From Kitagawia praeruptora (taxonomy: Eukaryota > Streptophyta > Magnoliopsida > Apiales > Apiaceae): a stretch of 64,000 bases of DNA. The notes beneath the pieces were generated by a model. That model saw only the letters and a list, made by a program, of their open reading frames with translations. It was not told the origin of the DNA and made no database searches. Both the position numbers and the translations under genes were made by a program. This document shows, one piece after another, positions 1-12,300 of this stretch (position 1 is the stretch's first letter; every line of letters begins with the position of its first letter). The DNA is taken from contig CM075346.1 of NCBI GenBank assembly GCA_037693485.1, positions 123,554,001 through 123,618,000 of the forward strand. The letters run 5' to 3'.

Positions 1-949
1 CAGCAGCAATAGTATTGTCGTTGGCTAAGTTCTTAGAGCTCTCCTCCAACCCCTCGTTGAGCTCCTTCAAATCCCTCACTTCCTCACGGAGCTTCTTCAC
101 CTCAAAGATGTCTACGACGTCCTCAAGATTCAACAACCTCTCCAATTCCATGGACAGCTACAAAGTAGAACAAGCAGGAAGTGTTTGAAGGCAAACAGAT
201 CATATCCAGAACAAAGAAAAGCGAAGCAAAACAAATAAAGATAAAGCCCCGTATCGGCAAAACTCTTACAAAAACGGAGACCGTTCCCAACAGCCACTCC
301 ATAGACTTTCACGATTAGCTCTCATTTGAGAAAAAGATCCCATGTCATCCTTAGGAAGCAAACCCACTCCACCAGAGCTCGGACAGCTCACTGGCCCCTT
401 CAACTTCTTAGAATAATGACCATTAGAGGAATGTCCATCACGATGTCTCATCTTCTCTCGATCTTTCATAACATTGGTTTCAGAGGCACCAATACTAACC
501 AAACCAAAATGAGGCGCAAGGCTCCTCGAGACAATCTTGAATCCACTTTATACTCCAACACTAGGCATCACAGTCGAAGTCCCTGCAGCTTTACTCTCAA
601 TAAGGCGGGCTAAAAATTCATCGGTCAGCATGTTCACAAACAACTTCACTAGTTTAACAGTGGGTCCAAGGAAAACTTACAACTACGCAGAGGTCCTAGA
701 GCCTAAACGGTTCACCAACTTCACGTGACCTGAGAAAGAATCTGCCACAGTGCAAATGCCTCCAACTCAATGGAAAGTGGAAGGACAAGTCAACCAACCA
801 CAAAAGCCAAAATGATAAAAATGAGAATTTTTTTTCCGATTTCCCCCGTTTGTTTTGTATTGTAAACTTTTAAATATATGGTCTGGGCCTTGTAAAATAG
901 GTGATTAAAAGATCTAAAGATCTTTTCTTTGTACTTAGGGGGGGACTTC
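1..949 (+). mobile_element. 3' internal end of a Ty3/gypsy (Tat-like) LTR retrotransposon, partial
   Basis: The stretch leads into a purine run (G-rich, about 937-946) and then an LTR starting TGTTGGGCC, which is the order expected at the 3' end of a plus-strand LTR element. It has no plus-strand pol; the only protein-like reading is antisense (2-151 and perhaps 266-502). Antisense or extra ORFs between pol and the 3' LTR are known from plant Tat-type Ty3/gypsy elements. Assignment to Tat is inference from this layout and the LTR start; the element continues off the left edge. Confidence 0.45.
2..151 (-). CDS. Antisense coiled-coil ORF in a gypsy 3' region, partial
   Basis: Reading leftward from an ATG at 151, fifty codons run open to the window edge; a TAG lies two codons upstream of the ATG. 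The peptide starts MELERLLNLEDVVD and is rich in L, E and K in a heptad-like spacing (LREEVRDLKELNEGLEE), so it probably forms a coiled coil. It lies antisense to the inferred direction of the host retroelement. I cannot name a family. A basic, serine-rich minus-strand ORF at 266-502 could be another exon or piece of the same reading, but no splice sites are convincing. The function is unknown. Confidence 0.35.
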   Translation of the reverse strand, partial: MELERLLNLEDVVDIFEVKKLREEVRDLKELNEGLEESSKNLANDNTIAA

Positions 950-1071
950 TGTTGGGCCACAGACCCACCTAGTTAGTAAAGTACATTAAAGGCCCACTTA
1001 GAGGCTCTATAAATACTCTTGTAACACCCACTTGTGGGAGGAGAGGCATTCTAATATACACTACTTCAACA
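950..1071 (+). repeat. Short LTR (about 122 bp) of the gypsy-like element
   Basis: It begins TGTTGGGCC and ends CAACA, so it has TG..CA ends. An internal CTATAAATAC near 1010 is a good TATA box. A purine tract sits directly upstream and a PBS-like TGGCGCTAGAAGG directly downstream (1073-1085). Having both signals means this LTR could be shared by two adjacent copies, or be a 5' LTR downstream of another 3' end. Only one LTR is in the window, so the length rests on the TG/CA ends alone. Confidence 0.5.
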
Positions 1072-1072
1072 A

Positions 1073-1085
1073 TGGCGCTAGAAGG
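1073..1085 (+). other. Primer-binding-site-like sequence
   Basis: TGGCGCTAGAAGG follows the LTR end by one base. It starts with TGG, as tRNA-primed sites do. I have not matched it to a specific tRNA 3' end, so the tRNA is left open. About 250 bases of unremarkable sequence follow before the next MITE. Confidence 0.4.
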
Positions 1086-1342
1086 AGGTGGTATCTAATA
1101 GAATATATATGTGAGCCTACGTTATTTGCATGACAGAAATGTTTAAGGAACTTTATATGTAATAGACAAATCTTGACCCACGAGTATGTTCTGAACAATT
1201 ACTGTAGCGACAACTGATGAGGACTCCAGAATTATGAGCATGTTCTGAGCTCTCTAATAGTCGTCGATCGCCATAATTATGTTTTCTCTTAGAAACTGAG
1301 AAACTTTCTTACTTAAAATTACCCGACTTTATGAGGTATAAT

Positions 1343-1894
1343 TAGGGCTGTCAAAAAAATCCGACAAATCCGATATCCATCCAAAATATCTGCATTCGTA
1401 TCCGAGAAAAAGCGGATATTATCTGTATCCGAAATAAAGCAGATATTATCCGTATCTAAATCCGGAGTATCCGAATCCGAAATGGAATATATATAATATT
1501 TAAATTATATAATTTAAGATTTTTTTTCTATTAGAATGTAGTGTTTATGTGTGTTTATTAATTAAATAATACATTTATACAAATTTTATATTATTGTAAC
1601 AATATTACAGACATATATAAAAATTTCATTTGAGTTTAATATTTTAAAGATAATAAAATTAGATATTTAGTACGCCGTTCACAGTTTTATTTTTTCTAAA
1701 TGAATTTTTTTTTGCTTTGAAATCATCAATACGCGTCAAAAAAATTTGAAAAATCTGATATCCGTCCGAAATATCTGCATTCGTATCCGAGAAAAAGCGG
1801 ATATTATCTGTATCCGAAACAAAACGAATATTATCCGTATCCGACAATTTCGAATACGGATACGGATATGCCTAATTATCATTTGACAGCCCTA
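1343..1894. mobile_element. Non-autonomous hAT-type MITE
   Basis: The ends are inverted (TAGGGCTGTCAAA and TTTGACAGCCCTA). They are flanked by an 8-bp target duplication with one mismatch (GGTATAAT and GGTATAGT), which fits hAT. The interior contains repeated words of the type GGATATTATCCGTATCCGA near both ends and an AT-rich middle. There is no transposase. The small minus-strand ORF at 1659-1847 is only a reading of these repeats. Confidence 0.8.
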
Positions 1895-1902
1895 GGTATA
1901 GT

Positions 1903-2546
1903 AAGCTCATCGTTACTCAATCATGTTAAAAGTAACATAGCTGGTAGAACAAATTAGTTAAGTTCACAAGCAAAAGAACAAACTACATACAAACATATAT
2001 ATTCGATGATAGTCTTATTATCCAAAGATTTCTGGGATATATATGCTGCTGTCATAAGCTAAAGTTGCGCAGAAGTAGTAGATAAAGATTTCAAAATTTT
2101 TAAAATATTTTAATTAAAACATGGGCTTTTGAAATTAAATTTAGCTTTAAACTGAACAAAAACACGATTCATGATCGCAAAATAATGCAAAAAGGATAAT
2201 GTGCATCGTCATGTCGGGTAGGATTATGTAAATCAAATGGTAATATTAATACAACAGATTCCGATATTTTCATAATCAAATTGACATATCTAACTCAATT
2301 CTGCGCGAGGTAATTGAAATTGGTTAGCCATATATGCACACCGTAACTACTGCTACATTTTCTTAACAATGTATTGCAAAATTATGTTAAACGATCCGCT
2401 AATCGTGTCGCTCATCTTAGAGTTTCACGTTTAAATGCTGATAATGTATTCATGGGATCTAAAATTCCTGCTGATATCTTGTCATGTATTGAGACCGAGA
2501 TGGCCTAGTTTGACGAAAATTTTCATTTCAAAAAAAATCTCCATCT
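1903..2546. other. Unannotated AT-rich flank
   Basis: I see no gene, repeat ends or RNA gene here. It is the left host flank of copia-1, ending in the TATAT target duplication. Confidence 0.6.
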
Positions 2547-2551
2547 TATAT

Positions 2552-4241
2552 TGTTGGGTATAATTAAATTACAGCAACAATGAGACAGTGATATATATTA
2601 AAACAAGAATAGACAATTAACCAATTAACAAAACAAAACACGAAGGCATAAACAAGAATTAGTCAGAGACTGAAATTAACAAGAAAAGTAAGAACACTTA
2701 TCTCCCACAGAAGTTTTAGCAACTACTGATTAGAGTGAGAAGAACAGCTGAGTCACCAAGCCCTTCGAGAAGACTTGGCTGTTCTTGAAGAGATTATTGC
2801 CCCACTTACGTTGTGATTGGATTGCAGCAATATCACTTTAAGGATAAAACAGCATAAATCAATGGGTTCACAAATACTCCAGTGATCAACAGCGACCATC
2901 ACCTCAATTCGCCTGAGAATAATGTGTTTCTTCTGAATGTATCGAGAGAGAACAGAGAAAGAAGAAAACAGATCGTGTTTCTAGCCTTAGGATGTATCTC
3001 TTCACTTAACGTTAATTCTTTATGTATTGTATATATAATACCAAAAATAAACGTAACTGATACTCCATAAAAGGAAAGTAAATATTCTGATTTAATTTCA
3101 TTAACTACATCAGGATTTATTTTTCAGTTACAGTAGCATCAGGATTTGGTCATCAGTAATATCAGAATTTAGTGTCCATCAGGATCAGGATTTAGTGCTC
3201 ATCAGGAACTGATATCCATCATGATATAGCCCATCAGTATTTGATGTCTGACCAAGTCCATCAGGATCTATTCCAAGTACTGATCCAAATTTCCATCGGG
3301 ATTTAATCCTAATACTGATCCAAATTTCCAGTACTGTTGTAACAAATAAATCTGAAACCTGTCAAAATAAAGACTTAATTGCACTTTGCACTCCTGTACT
3401 TAGGCAAAAATTCATTTTGGTGCTTACTATTCAAACAATTGCAATTTGCATCCCGATTGTTTCAATCCCGCTACAGTTTGCACCCCTTTAACGATTTTAA
3501 GCTAATTTTGACCGTTACCGTTAGTCAAAGTAAGGGTATTTCAATTTTTAATTATTATATTAAACAATTTATTTTCAAAAAAAAGTAAGAAAAAAAATTT
3601 AAAAATTGATTTTTTTTCAAAAAAATTGAAAAAACACAAAATCTTAAATTTATGATATTTATTTTATGAATAATATTTTGAAAATTATAACAAATTTAGT
3701 TTATATTTAAATAATATTTTACGAGAATTTAGTAATGTAAATATTTTAAAAAAATATGAATTATAAATTATATTATAAAATATTTGTGAATTGTAGATAA
3801 AATGTTGGTAAATCTAAAAATCTAAAAATTATAATAGTAATTGAAATAATTTAATTTTAAAAATTATTGTAGAGTGTAATGACCAAAATACCCTCATTTT
3901 GACTAACGGTCACGGTCAAAATTAGCTTAAAATCGTTAAAGGGGTGCAAACTGTAGCGAGATTGAAACAATCGGGATGCAAATTGCAATTGTTTGAATAG
4001 TAGGCACCAAAGTGAATTTTCGCCTAAGTACAGGGGTGCAAAGTGCAATTAAGTTTAAAATAAATCAATAATCAATTCTTCTTTCAACTCAATTTATTTA
4101 TGGATTCCACTAAGAAAATGTCTTAGATCCAAACATGAAAGTTTAAGTCCTCATTACAAGGAACAACCTCCACTTGTTAGTTTCCGGAAATTACATCAAG
4201 AACATATTATTAATATGCCTCAAACTTTCCATTTTCTAACA
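2552..4241 (-). repeat. Copia-1 3' LTR, interrupted by a MITE
   Basis: It matches the 13520-14496 LTR over its full length apart from the MITE at 3372-4055. Its inner boundary (TTCTAACA) is followed by ATCCCCCAC, which on the minus strand is the G-rich polypurine tract GTGGGGGAT that should precede a 3' LTR. Without the MITE it would be about 1 kb. Confidence 0.9.
3372..4055. mobile_element. MULE-type MITE with long inverted repeats inside the copia-1 LTR
   Basis: The terminal inverted repeats are about 190 bp, starting ACTTAATTGCACTTTGCA and ending in the complement. The 9-bp target duplication is CAAAATAAA/TAAAATAAA (one mismatch). The other copia-1 LTRs have the uninterrupted site, so they show the empty state. 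The two short ORFs at 3379-3588 (+) and 3857-4048 (-) encode nearly the same peptide because they are the two arms of the inverted repeat; they are not genes. The AT-rich centre carries nothing recognisable. Confidence 0.85.
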
Positions 4242-4255
4242 ATCCCCCACGAATC

Positions 4256-4502
4256 TGTTGGATAAACTAATCTTATAGAAGTTTGAAGAGTGCATTAAAT
4301 AATGGTTCATAGAATTAAGGAGATGTATCTGATCATGTATCTATTATTATCATTCATGTATTTGGTTTGTATTCTCCTATTATATAAGGAGGTAAAGATT
4401 GATCAATAAGATAACAGAAATTTAAGTTTCTTGTTTCCTTATTCTGTTCCACACCACACATACTGAAATACATTCACAAACTCTATACAGATAAAACCAA
4501 CA
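4256..4502 (+). repeat. Copia-0 5' LTR
   Basis: 247 bp, TGTTGGATAAAC to AAACCAACA. TATATAAGG near 4380 is a likely TATA box, followed by a transcript start region and the LTR end. It differs from the 3' LTR by C/T in GGTTCATAG and C/T in CTATACAG. Confidence 0.95.
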
Positions 4503-4505
4503 GTT

Positions 4506-4517
4506 TGGTATCAGAGC
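4506..4517 (+). other. Copia-0 primer-binding site (initiator-Met tRNA)
   Basis: TGGTATCAGAGC, the standard plant copia PBS complementary to the 3' end of initiator methionine tRNA, three bases after the LTR. Confidence 0.95.
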
Positions 4518-4572
4518 CTTAACCAAACCTGAGCCTAAAATCAGAGTTTAGATCATATCAGAGTTTACAAAC

Positions 4573-7500
4573 ATGAATAATTCTTTTGCTGTTCCAAAAC
4601 TTACCGAAGAAAACCATGGCCACTGGTGTCTACGAATGAAAGCGTTGCTTGGTTCACAGGAGGCATGGGAAATCATTGACAAAGGATACGATGAACCAGA
4701 GAATGAAGGAGCTTTAAATCAGGGTCAGAAAAACGCTCTTGCCAAGTCACGGAAACAAGATCATCAAGCTTTGTCTATCATATATATGGGCCTTGATGAA
4801 GGCATGTTTGAGAAGGTTGCATCTACAACAAAAGCAAAGGAGGCCTGGGAGATTTTGTAGAACAATTTTAAAGGTGTTGACAAAGTAAAAAAGGTACGAT
4901 TACAAACTCTACATGGTGAATTTGAGTCTTTACATATGAAAGATATGGAATCAGTCCCGAATTACTTCACGAGGGTTTCCTCTGTTGTGAATCAAATGAA
5001 GAATTATGGAGAAAAGATTGAAGATGCACATGTGAATGAGAAGATATTAAGATCTTTAAATACAAAACTGCAACTTGTTGGAATTACTATTGAAGAGTCA
5101 AATGATATAGAGACCATGACTGTTGATCAACTGATGGGATCTCTGCAAGCATATTCAGAAAGATTATTAAAGAAGGAGGAGACAGAATCTCAAGTATTGA
5201 AAACTGATGTCTCAGTTGAAGACAAAGATAAAGTACTATATACACAATACAGTAGAGGAAGAGGACGTGGACGTGCAAGACAAAATTTTACTCGAGGCAG
5301 AGGACGTGGTCCTGTAAGCAACAGATTTGAAGAAAAGATGCAGACAAATGAACAAAATTGGCGTGGCCAAGGACGTGGCCGTGGCAGAGGTGGAAGATCA
5401 TATTCTGGAAGAGGAAGCAGATTTGTAGAATTTTACAATTGTGGAAAATTTGGACACTTTGCCAAAGATTGCTGGTTTAACAAGAAGGTTGAAGAAAATG
5501 CCAATCTAGTTGAAACGAAGGAGCAACAAAATGAAGGTGTTCTACTAATGGCCTGCAAAGGTATGATTTCTGAAGATGAAATTTTGTGGTATCTTGATAG
5601 TGGGGCCAACAATCATATGACTGGTCTTAAGCATCTCTTTATTGATTTAAAGGAAATAAATAATGGAGTTGTGTCATTTGGAGATTCATCGAAAATAGAA
5701 GTCAAAGGAAAGGGTGAAATATGTTTTACTAAAAAAGATGGCAAATAAGGAAGAATTGAAGATGTGTACTATGTTCCTGACATGAAGAAAAACATTCTGA
5801 GTCTTGGACAGCTACTTGAAAAAGGTTACTCAATCTTTATGGGTGACAAAGTCATGATATTGAAGGACAAAAATGGCAGGACAATTGCTAAAATCGAAAT
5901 GTCTCAAAATCGAATGTTTAAGTTGAATCTGAAGAACATACAGGAGAAGTGCTTACAAGCAAAGTCAGAGGATAAATCAACTTTATGGCACAAGAGACTT
6001 GGACACTTACACTATGGTGGTCCAAAGGAGTTGGCAAACAAAGGAATGGTTCATGGACTACCAAGCATGGATCATACAGGCAATTTTTGTGAAGATTGTG
6101 TGCTGGAAAAACATACAAGGAGTTCATTCCAGAAAAAGGCAACTTATCGTGCTTCAAAGCCTCTTGAGTTGGTGCATACAGATATATGTGGTCCTATCAC
6201 ACCTGAATCATTTGGTTCCAAGAGGTATTTCATCACTTTCATTGATGATTATTCTCGAAGAACATGGGTTTATTTTTTAAATGAAAAATCTGGGGCATTA
6301 AAAGTATTCAAGAAGTTCAAAGTGCTGGTAGAAAAGAAGACATGAATGCATATCAAGGGATTGCGTTCGGATAGAGGTGGAGAATATACATCAAAAGCTT
6401 TTACAGAATACTGTGAAGAACATGGCATTAGAAGGTTCTTAACAGCCCCTTATTCACCACAGCAGAATGGCGTGGCTGAACGTAAAAATTGGACAATCTT
6501 AGACATGGTTCGATCAATGTTAAAGAGCAAGGAACTACCAAAAGAATTCTGGGCTGAAGCTGTGCAGTGTGCTGTTTATATTCAGAATCGATGTCCACAT
6601 TCAAACTTGGGGGATGAAACACCTCAAGAATTATGGAGTGGAAAGAAGCTTACTATTTCACACTTGAAAGTTTTTGGGAGTGTGGCATATTCACATGTTC
6701 CTGATCAAAGGAGAACAAAATTGGATGACAAAGCAAGAAATATATTCTTATTGGCTATGATGAGAAAACAAAAGCCTACAGACTTCTTGATCCTGTTTCT
6801 ATGAAGGTTGTTGTGAGTCGGGATGAAAAGATACAAGAAGATGATGCATGGAGTTGGAGTAAAGCACATGAAAAGGAAACAACAGAAGATGATATTCAGA
6901 TTTCTAAGATTTCAGCAACAAGTTCTGATGCTGAAAATGAAGAATCAGATGAGGATGAGCCCAGGAATCCTAGAATGAGGAGTTTAAAAGATATATATGA
7001 ACATGGTGAGGTGCATTTAGTATGTTTGGTAGCTGATGCAGAAAGCATAGATTTTGGAGAAGCAGTGAAAGACAAAAAGTGGAAAGCTGCAATGGATGAT
7101 GAAATCAAAGCTATTGAAAAGAACAAAACCTGGGAACTGGTGAAACTTCCAGAAGGATGTAAACCCATCGATGTTAAATGGGTTTATAAGAAGAAACTGA
7201 ATGCTCAAGGAGAAGTAGAAAGATATAAGGCGAGGTTGGTAGCAAAGGGCTATCGATAGAAGGCTGGGATTGACTATGATGAGGTTTTCGCACCTGTTGC
7301 AAGGATGGAGATAATTAGGCTGTTAATCTCTCAAGTAGCTCAAAACAAATGGCCTATTTACCAGATGGACGTGAAATCAGCTTTCTTAAATGGAATGCTA
7401 GAAGAAGAAGTTTACGTGAACCAGCCACCTGGATATGTAAAACCAGGAAAAGAAGGATTGGTGTTGAAATTGTATAAGGCACTATACGGTTTAAAACAGG

Positions 7501-8579
7501 CACCACGAGCATGGAACACTCGAATTGATGCCTACTTTAAGAAGAATTGATTTGTTCAATGTCCTTATGAAGCTGCTCTCTATGTCAAAGAAAGACAAGG
7601 TAAATTACTACTCGTTGCACTTTATGTTGATGATCTTATCTTTATGGGCAACAATGAAGAAATGATTAAGGAGTTTAAGAAGGAAATGACTCAAGAATTT
7701 GAGATGACAGATTTGGGTTTGATGAGATTTTTTCTTGGCATTGAAGTAAAGCAAGAGAAATCAGGAATTTTTATATCTCAAGAAGTGTATGCTAATGCTA
7801 TATTGAAGAAGTTCAGAATGGAGCACTGCAATCCAGTAGCAACACCCATGGAACTGGGCACAAAACTTTCTAAATTTGAGGGAGGAAATTCAGTGGAAGC
7901 AAATTTATATCAAAGTTTGGTTGGAAGCTTGAGGTATCTTACTTGCACAAGACCTGACATTGCTTATAGTGTTGGGATTGTAAGTAAATTCATGGAGGAT
8001 CCAAAACAGTCACATTGGAAGGCAATAAAAAGAATTATGCGATATATCCAAGGAACAAAATATCTGGGATAATTTTATTCCAGAACTAAGAACTACAAAT
8101 TGCTGGGATATTCTGATAGTGATTGGTGTGGAGACGTGGATGAATGAAAAAGCACATCTGGTTACTTGTTTTTTATGGGAGACACTGCATTTACATGGTA
8201 TTCTAAGAAACAGCCTATAGTTGCATTGTCAACCTGTGAAGCAGAATATGTGGCAGTATCTTGCTGTGTTTGTCATGCGATTTGGTTAATAAGGTTGCTT
8301 AGTGAATTAAGTTCTCCACAACAAAGGTCTACTGAAATTCGAATTGATAACAAGTCTGCGATTGAGCTTGCCAAAAATCCAGTACATCATGAAAGGAGCA
8401 AACACATAGATGTTCGATTCCATTTTATTTGGGAGCATGTAAAGGAGAAGAAAGTGCATTTACGTCATGTTGCTAGTCGTGACCAGGTTGCAGATGTGCT
8501 CACTAAACCAATGTCCAAAGCTTTGCTAGATACTTACAAAAGGATGATGGGAATGAAGGATCGAAAGGAATTAGTTTAA
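4573..8579 (+). pseudogene. Copia-0 gag-pol polyprotein, broken
   Basis: It encodes a Ty1/copia polyprotein of roughly 1,330 codons starting at ATG 4573. Visible parts: gag; a zinc knuckle near 5436-5475 in which the first Cys is Phe (FYNCGKFGHFAKDC); protease WYLDSGANNHMTG near 5587; integrase HHCC region near 5985-6125 and DDE residues in HTDICGP, SDRGGEY and ERK; reverse transcriptase QMDVKSAFLNG and YVDD (7623-7634); RNase H GYSDSDW and STCEAEY. Lesions: in-frame stops at about 4858, 5746, 6343, 7257, 7548, 8070 and 8145, and a one-base-type frameshift near 6745. Several stops look like C-to-T changes of Gln or Arg codons. It cannot make a full polyprotein as it stands. Confidence 0.93.
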
Positions 8580-8589
8580 GGGAGGAATG
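8577..8589 (+). other. Copia-0 polypurine tract
   Basis: A purine-rich run (AAGGGAGGAATG) lies immediately before the 3' LTR, where plus-strand DNA synthesis would be primed. Confidence 0.85.
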
Positions 8590-8836
8590 TGTTGGATAAA
8601 CTAATCTTATAGAAGTTTGAAGAGTGCATTAAATAATGGTTTATAGAATTAAGGAGATGTATCTGATCATGTATCTATTATTATCATTCATGTATTTGGT
8701 TTGTATTCTCCTATTATATAAGGAGGTAAAGATTGATCAATAAGATAACAGAAATTTAAGTTTCTTGTTTCCTTATTCTGTTCCACACCACACATACTGA
8801 AATACATTCACAAACTCTATATAGATAAAACCAACA
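8590..8836 (+). repeat. Copia-0 3' LTR
   Basis: 247 bp, near identical to 4256-4502 (two differences seen), followed by the GAATC target duplication. Confidence 0.95.
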
Positions 8837-8841
8837 GAATC

Positions 8842-9358
8842 CATACAGAAATGTATATCGATTCTCATCATGACTTGTTTTTCAGAGTAGGTACCCTTCC
8901 GGGTTTGAACCCTCCTAAGTCCTCTACTTCGATGGCTACCGGATTCAGATGGAATGTTTCACCTTGAATCTTTATCCGTTTGGTGTAACCACACTCTATA
9001 GACGACGACAATTCAAAGGCTATGGTGCTAATCTATGACTTTGAGACCGTTAATTGTCATGTCTCGATCCTGTTCATCGAATGTTTCAAGGAATAACCCT
9101 TTCCTCTAATTGCGACCTCACAATTACATTCGCTTAGCTGGCCATCTCCAGAGATGTATTGCTAGCATCTCGTCATATGACTTGACCCCATTCAGAGTTC
9201 AAAATAACTCTTGCTATTCTGGTAGTTACAATACCTTATAGGTTTACAGGGGATAGACTCCAGATACGTGAGTATCAATCTATGTAGTTAAAGGTACAAC
9301 CAATTCACCCTTACAACTTGTTATTACCACATTGAATACACTTTCGAGGGATCTCCTC
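8842..9358 (-). other. Copia-1 3' untranslated region
   Basis: Non-coding stretch between the end of copia-1 RNase H and the copia-0 insertion. It has less extreme AT content than the flanks. I see no ORF or recognisable signal apart from continuity with the element. Confidence 0.6.
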
Positions 9359-12300
9359 TCATGTGTATTGGGTTCCCGCTGTAAATGAATCATTATGGGC
9401 TATCAGTCCCATCCCCAACCTAGACTTAAGGACAACAGCATGCTCAAGCCCTTTAGTCAAAGGATCAGCTAAGTTTTCTTGAGTTCCAATAAACTCAACA
9501 ACTATGATCCTGTCAGACATTAGACCCCTTATAGACTTTAGTCTAACTTGGATACGTCTCTTTGTTTTCACATTATACGTCTTGCTGTTTATCTTATCGA
9601 TAGTTATACGGCTATCACAATGAACATCAAAAGTAGGAAGTGGACGACTTACTACAGGTAACATTGACATCAGTCCATGTAACCATTCAGCCTCAGTCCC
9701 CGTGGCATCTAATGGACATAACTCAGCCTCAAAAGTAGACCGAGTTATAATAGTCTGTCTAGAAGACTTCCAAGACACTGCTCCACCCACTAGGGTAAAC
9801 AGATATCCAGTCACTCCATTGGAACCAGACTTCTTAGCTATCCAACTAGCATCACTATATCCCTCTAGCACTCCAGGAAACCTCCTGTAATGCAAACCAA
9901 GATATATGGTGCCTTTCAGATATCTAAGTACTCTATCAAGAGCATCCCAATGAGTCTTATTTGGATAACATGTATATCTTGCTAACTTAGACACTGAATA
10001 TGAAATATCCAGCATAGTACCATTAGCAAGATACTGCAAACTCCCAATAATCTAAGAATACCTTAACTGAGACACATGAACTCCTGAACTATTCTTGACA
10101 AGGGCAATTTTAGGATCATACAGAGTACTTGCAATTCTACAATTTGAATAACCATACTTCTCAAGTATAGATTTCTCTATATAATGAGATTGTATCAAGG
10201 TTATTCCATCAGTTGACTGAGTCAACTTGATACCAAGAATCACACTAGCCTCTCCCATATCCTTCATTTCAAAATGCCTTTTCAAGAACCTTTTTGTCTC
10301 ATTAATAATCTCAATATTGGTTCCAAACAACAAAATATCATCCACATACAACCACACAATAATACATTCATTCCCTTTAACCATGTAATAGACACACTTA
10401 TCACTTTCATTAACTATAAATTCTGATTCTAAAACAGTTTCATCAAACTTTTTATGCCAGTCTCTTGGAGCTTGTTTTAAGCCATATATAGACTTAATTA
10501 ACTTACATACTTTCCTTTCATTACCAGAGGCAACAAATCCCTCAGGCTGATCCATATAAATCTCTTCTTCAAGTTCACCATGAAGAAAAGCTGTCTTTAC
10601 ATCCATTTGATGGATGGTAAGACCATGTACAGAAGCCAATGCTATAAACATTCAGATTGTGGTCATTCTAGGAACTGGAGAATATGTATCAAAGTAATCA
10701 ATGCCTTCCTTTTGCTTAAAGCCCTTAGCTACCAGCCTAGCCTTATACTTATCTATTGAGCCATTAAGGTTCATCTTCCTTTTGAAGACCCATTTACATC
10801 CTATAGTAGAACACCCAGGAGGTAGATCAACCAATTCCAATGTTCCATTAGAAACAATAGAGTCAATTTCACTTTTTACAGCACCTTTCCAGTACCTAGA
10901 TTCTGAAGAATCCATGGCCTGTCGAAAAGTTAAAGGTTCATCCTCGATATTGTAAGTGATAAAATCACTTCCAAAATCCTTGACTACCTTAGCACGCTTT
11001 CTCCTTCTAGGTTCCTCTACTTCATCAGGAGTAGAGCTACTACCAGGATCTACCCCCACATTTGTCATCTTTTCCACATGATCAGGAATGGACCTTGATG
11101 TGTGAGAGGGATCATCATCAGGAATATCCTGAGGTATACCAGTCTTTATAGGGAACACATCCTCAAAAAATGTTGCATCATGAAATTCAACTATAGTGTT
11201 AGCCACTATTCCGTCTATGTCAGATTTTAATACTAAAACTCTCACAGCCGTAGTGGTTTCAATATAGCCCAGAAAGATGCAATCAACAGTTTTCGGTCCT
11301 AGTTTCTTTCTCTTGTGTTCAGGGACAAGTACCTTTGCAAGGCACCCCCACACACGAAGATATTTTAAACTAGTCATTTTCTCTGTCCATAATTCATAAG
11401 GTGTCTTGTCCATATATTTCAGAGGAACTCTATTCAGAATATGGCAAGCCGTATTCAGAGCTTCCCCCCACATGTACTTAGACAACCCAGAATTAATCAG
11501 CATACTATTGATCATCATATCCTTAAAGGTTCTGTTCTTTCGTTCTGCCACCCCATTAGACTCAGGTGTGTATGGTGGAGTTACCTCATGAACTATACCA
11601 TTGCTCTTGAAAAATTCATTAAACGAGTTACTCGTATATTCACCACCTCTATCTGATCTCAAACGTTTAAGTACTTTACCAGTTTGTGTTTCAGCTTCAG
11701 TTTTGAACATAATGAATTTATCTAGTGTTTCATCTTTATGTTTAAGCAAATAAACATAACAATATCTACTACAATCATCTATAAAAGTAATGAAATACCT
11801 ATTATGTTCCTTGGTCAAAACACCACCAAATTCACATATGTCAGTGTGCACTAAATCTAACATATTCGAATCCCTAACTACATTATGAAAGGGTTTCCTA
11901 GTTTGTTTAGCAGTCACACATACTTGACATTTAGATTTCTTATCAATGGCATGTATTGGAATCAACTCTAAATTCATCATATTCTTTAGAGCACCAAAAT
12001 TCAAGTGACCAAGACGAGCGTGCCACAAATCAGATGATTCAACACAATTAACAGAAGGAGCAACATTATTATTAATAAAACTGCCCAAAACAGGCTCAAC
12101 ATTTATTAAAAATAATCAATCCGACAAGTAACCTTTGCCAAAAAATACACCAGTATGTGTAATAACTACTTTATTACATTTCAAAGAAACTTCAAAACCA
12201 TTCTTAACTAAACAACTTCCACTTATTATATTTCTACGAATATCAGGAATATGATGCACTCTAGTGAGAGATAGAACACGCCCAGAAGCGAACTTTAGGT

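Larger units (their letters stand above)
4256..8836 (+). mobile_element. Copia-0: Ty1/copia retrotransposon nested in copia-1
   Basis: It is complete in structure: 247-bp LTRs (4256-4502, 8590-8836), an initiator-Met PBS, one gag-pol region, a purine tract (AAGGGAGGAATG) and a 5-bp target duplication GAATC at 4251-4255 and 8837-8841. It sits between the copia-1 polypurine tract and the rest of the copia-1 3' region, in the opposite orientation. The two LTRs differ at only two positions by my reading, so the insertion is young, yet the ORF has many lesions. Confidence 0.95.

Noticed and set aside
1659..1847. Repetitive peptide ORF with SDTDNIRF units
   Set aside because: It is a reading of the subterminal repeats of the hAT MITE.
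3379..4048. Two small ORFs encoding nearly the same peptide on opposite strands
   Set aside because: They are the inverted-repeat arms of one MITE.
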